NCBI GenBank assembly: GCA_016178435.1
Contig: JACOTK010000118.1
Span: 1-5,004, forward strand
DNA from: Actinomycetota bacterium
GTDB taxonomy: Bacteria > Actinomycetota > Acidimicrobiia > Acidimicrobiales > CADCSY01
DNA: 5,004 nt
Direction: 5' to 3'
This document shows, one piece after another, positions 4,777-5,004 of the stretch. Within the stretch, counting starts at the first letter, position 1. Each line of letters begins with the position of its first letter. The position numbers and the translations under genes were made by a program. The notes beneath the pieces are model-generated. The model did not search any database. It was given only the letters and a program-made list of their open reading frames with translations, and was not told the origin of the DNA.

Positions 4777-5004
4777 ATGGGAATCACGGCGGTGCGGGAG
4801 CTGGGCGAGCAGTTGCATGCGCTCGTGGGCGCCTTCGAGCCGGGGACCTGTGACGGTGAGCTTGCCAAGCAGTACGTGGAGGCCTTTGCCCGACTCGAAC
4901 GCCTCGCGGGTGCGGGAAAGACCCTGGCCCTGGCCCAGGTGGATCGCACCCGTGCCTGGGCACACGCCGGCAGCGATGCACGTTCGACCGCCGATTGGCT
5001 CGCC
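4777..5004 (+). CDS. DUF222 (13E12-type) protein, N-terminal part, 3' end outside window
   Basis: The first 76 codons are open to the window edge: a helical start (AVRELGEQLHALVGAFEPGTCDG), then AKQYVEAFARLERLAGAGKTLALAQV and RTRAWAHAGSDARSTADWLA. The pattern of a helix with LERLAxAGK followed by a W-x-x-x-G...S-A-x-x-WLA block is the hallmark of the DUF222 domain of actinobacteria. Most such proteins run 400-500 residues and end in an HNH nuclease domain; the Mycobacterium tuberculosis REP13E12 repeats encode relatives. The HNH part cannot be seen here, so nuclease activity is only expected from the family. The exact function of DUF222 is not known; copies are often numerous in one genome and some are thought to be mobile or repeat-associated. 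The start is well supported by GGGAG 9 nt upstream. It is transcribed away from ftsY and is probably unrelated to the SRP block. Confidence 0.85.
   Translation, partial: MGITAVRELGEQLHALVGAFEPGTCDGELAKQYVEAFARLERLAGAGKTLALAQVDRTRAWAHAGSDARSTADWLA

Noticed and set aside
4735..4981. Minus-strand frames of 65-76 codons opposite the DUF222 gene
   Set aside because: The plus strand has a recognised DUF222 start with a good ribosome binding site. The minus-strand products have no known pattern and would run into the ftsY promoter region.
1..5004. CRISPR array, tRNA, rRNA, SRP RNA or intrinsic terminator
   Set aside because: I looked for regularly spaced repeats, cloverleaf-like segments and stem-plus-T-run structures and found none. 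The few hairpins lack T-runs.

Overview
This window is GC-rich (roughly 60% by eye) and almost fully coding. It carries a conserved bacterial housekeeping block for signal recognition particle (SRP) targeting and ribosome maturation. The probable source is an actinobacterium, perhaps of the Acidimicrobiia type. The grounds are high GC, frequent GTG starts, an FtsY with an N-terminal membrane anchor, an actinobacterial-style Ffh (DLQRPAA, STGEK) and a neighbouring DUF222/13E12-type gene. The class-level placement is an inference from gene style, not a measured phylogeny.

Layout: all genes from 4567 down to position 1 lie on the minus strand and read leftward as ftsY (SRP receptor GTPase), a 104-residue YtxH-like small membrane protein, ffh (SRP GTPase), rpsP (ribosomal protein bS16), a KH-domain RNA-binding protein (khpA), rimM (16S/30S maturation factor) and trmD (tRNA m1G37 methyltransferase, cut by the left edge). 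Junctions are tight: a 4-nt ATGA overlap (ftsY/YtxH-like), a 44-nt gap (to ffh), 15 nt (to rpsP), a GTGA overlap (rpsP/khpA), a probable longer overlap (khpA/rimM) and 2 nt (rimM/trmD). This fits one polycistronic transcript with translational coupling. No terminator is visible inside the block.

To the right is a 209-bp divergent intergenic region (4568-4776). It holds a strong G-quadruplex-type motif, a small perfect hairpin, a short TCAT repeat array and possible promoter elements. Beyond it, on the plus strand, the first 76 codons of a DUF222 (13E12-family) protein begin, with the 3' end outside the window.

Functionally, FtsY and Ffh form the GTPase pair that brings ribosomes translating membrane proteins to the membrane. 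RpsP, RimM and KhpA act on ribosome assembly and RNA, and TrmD protects the reading frame by methylating tRNA. The window is essentially an ordinary core region and I see no convincing undescribed system. The most distinctive items are the small membrane protein between the two SRP GTPases, the repeated asparagine-rich tail of Ffh, and the structured divergent promoter region.
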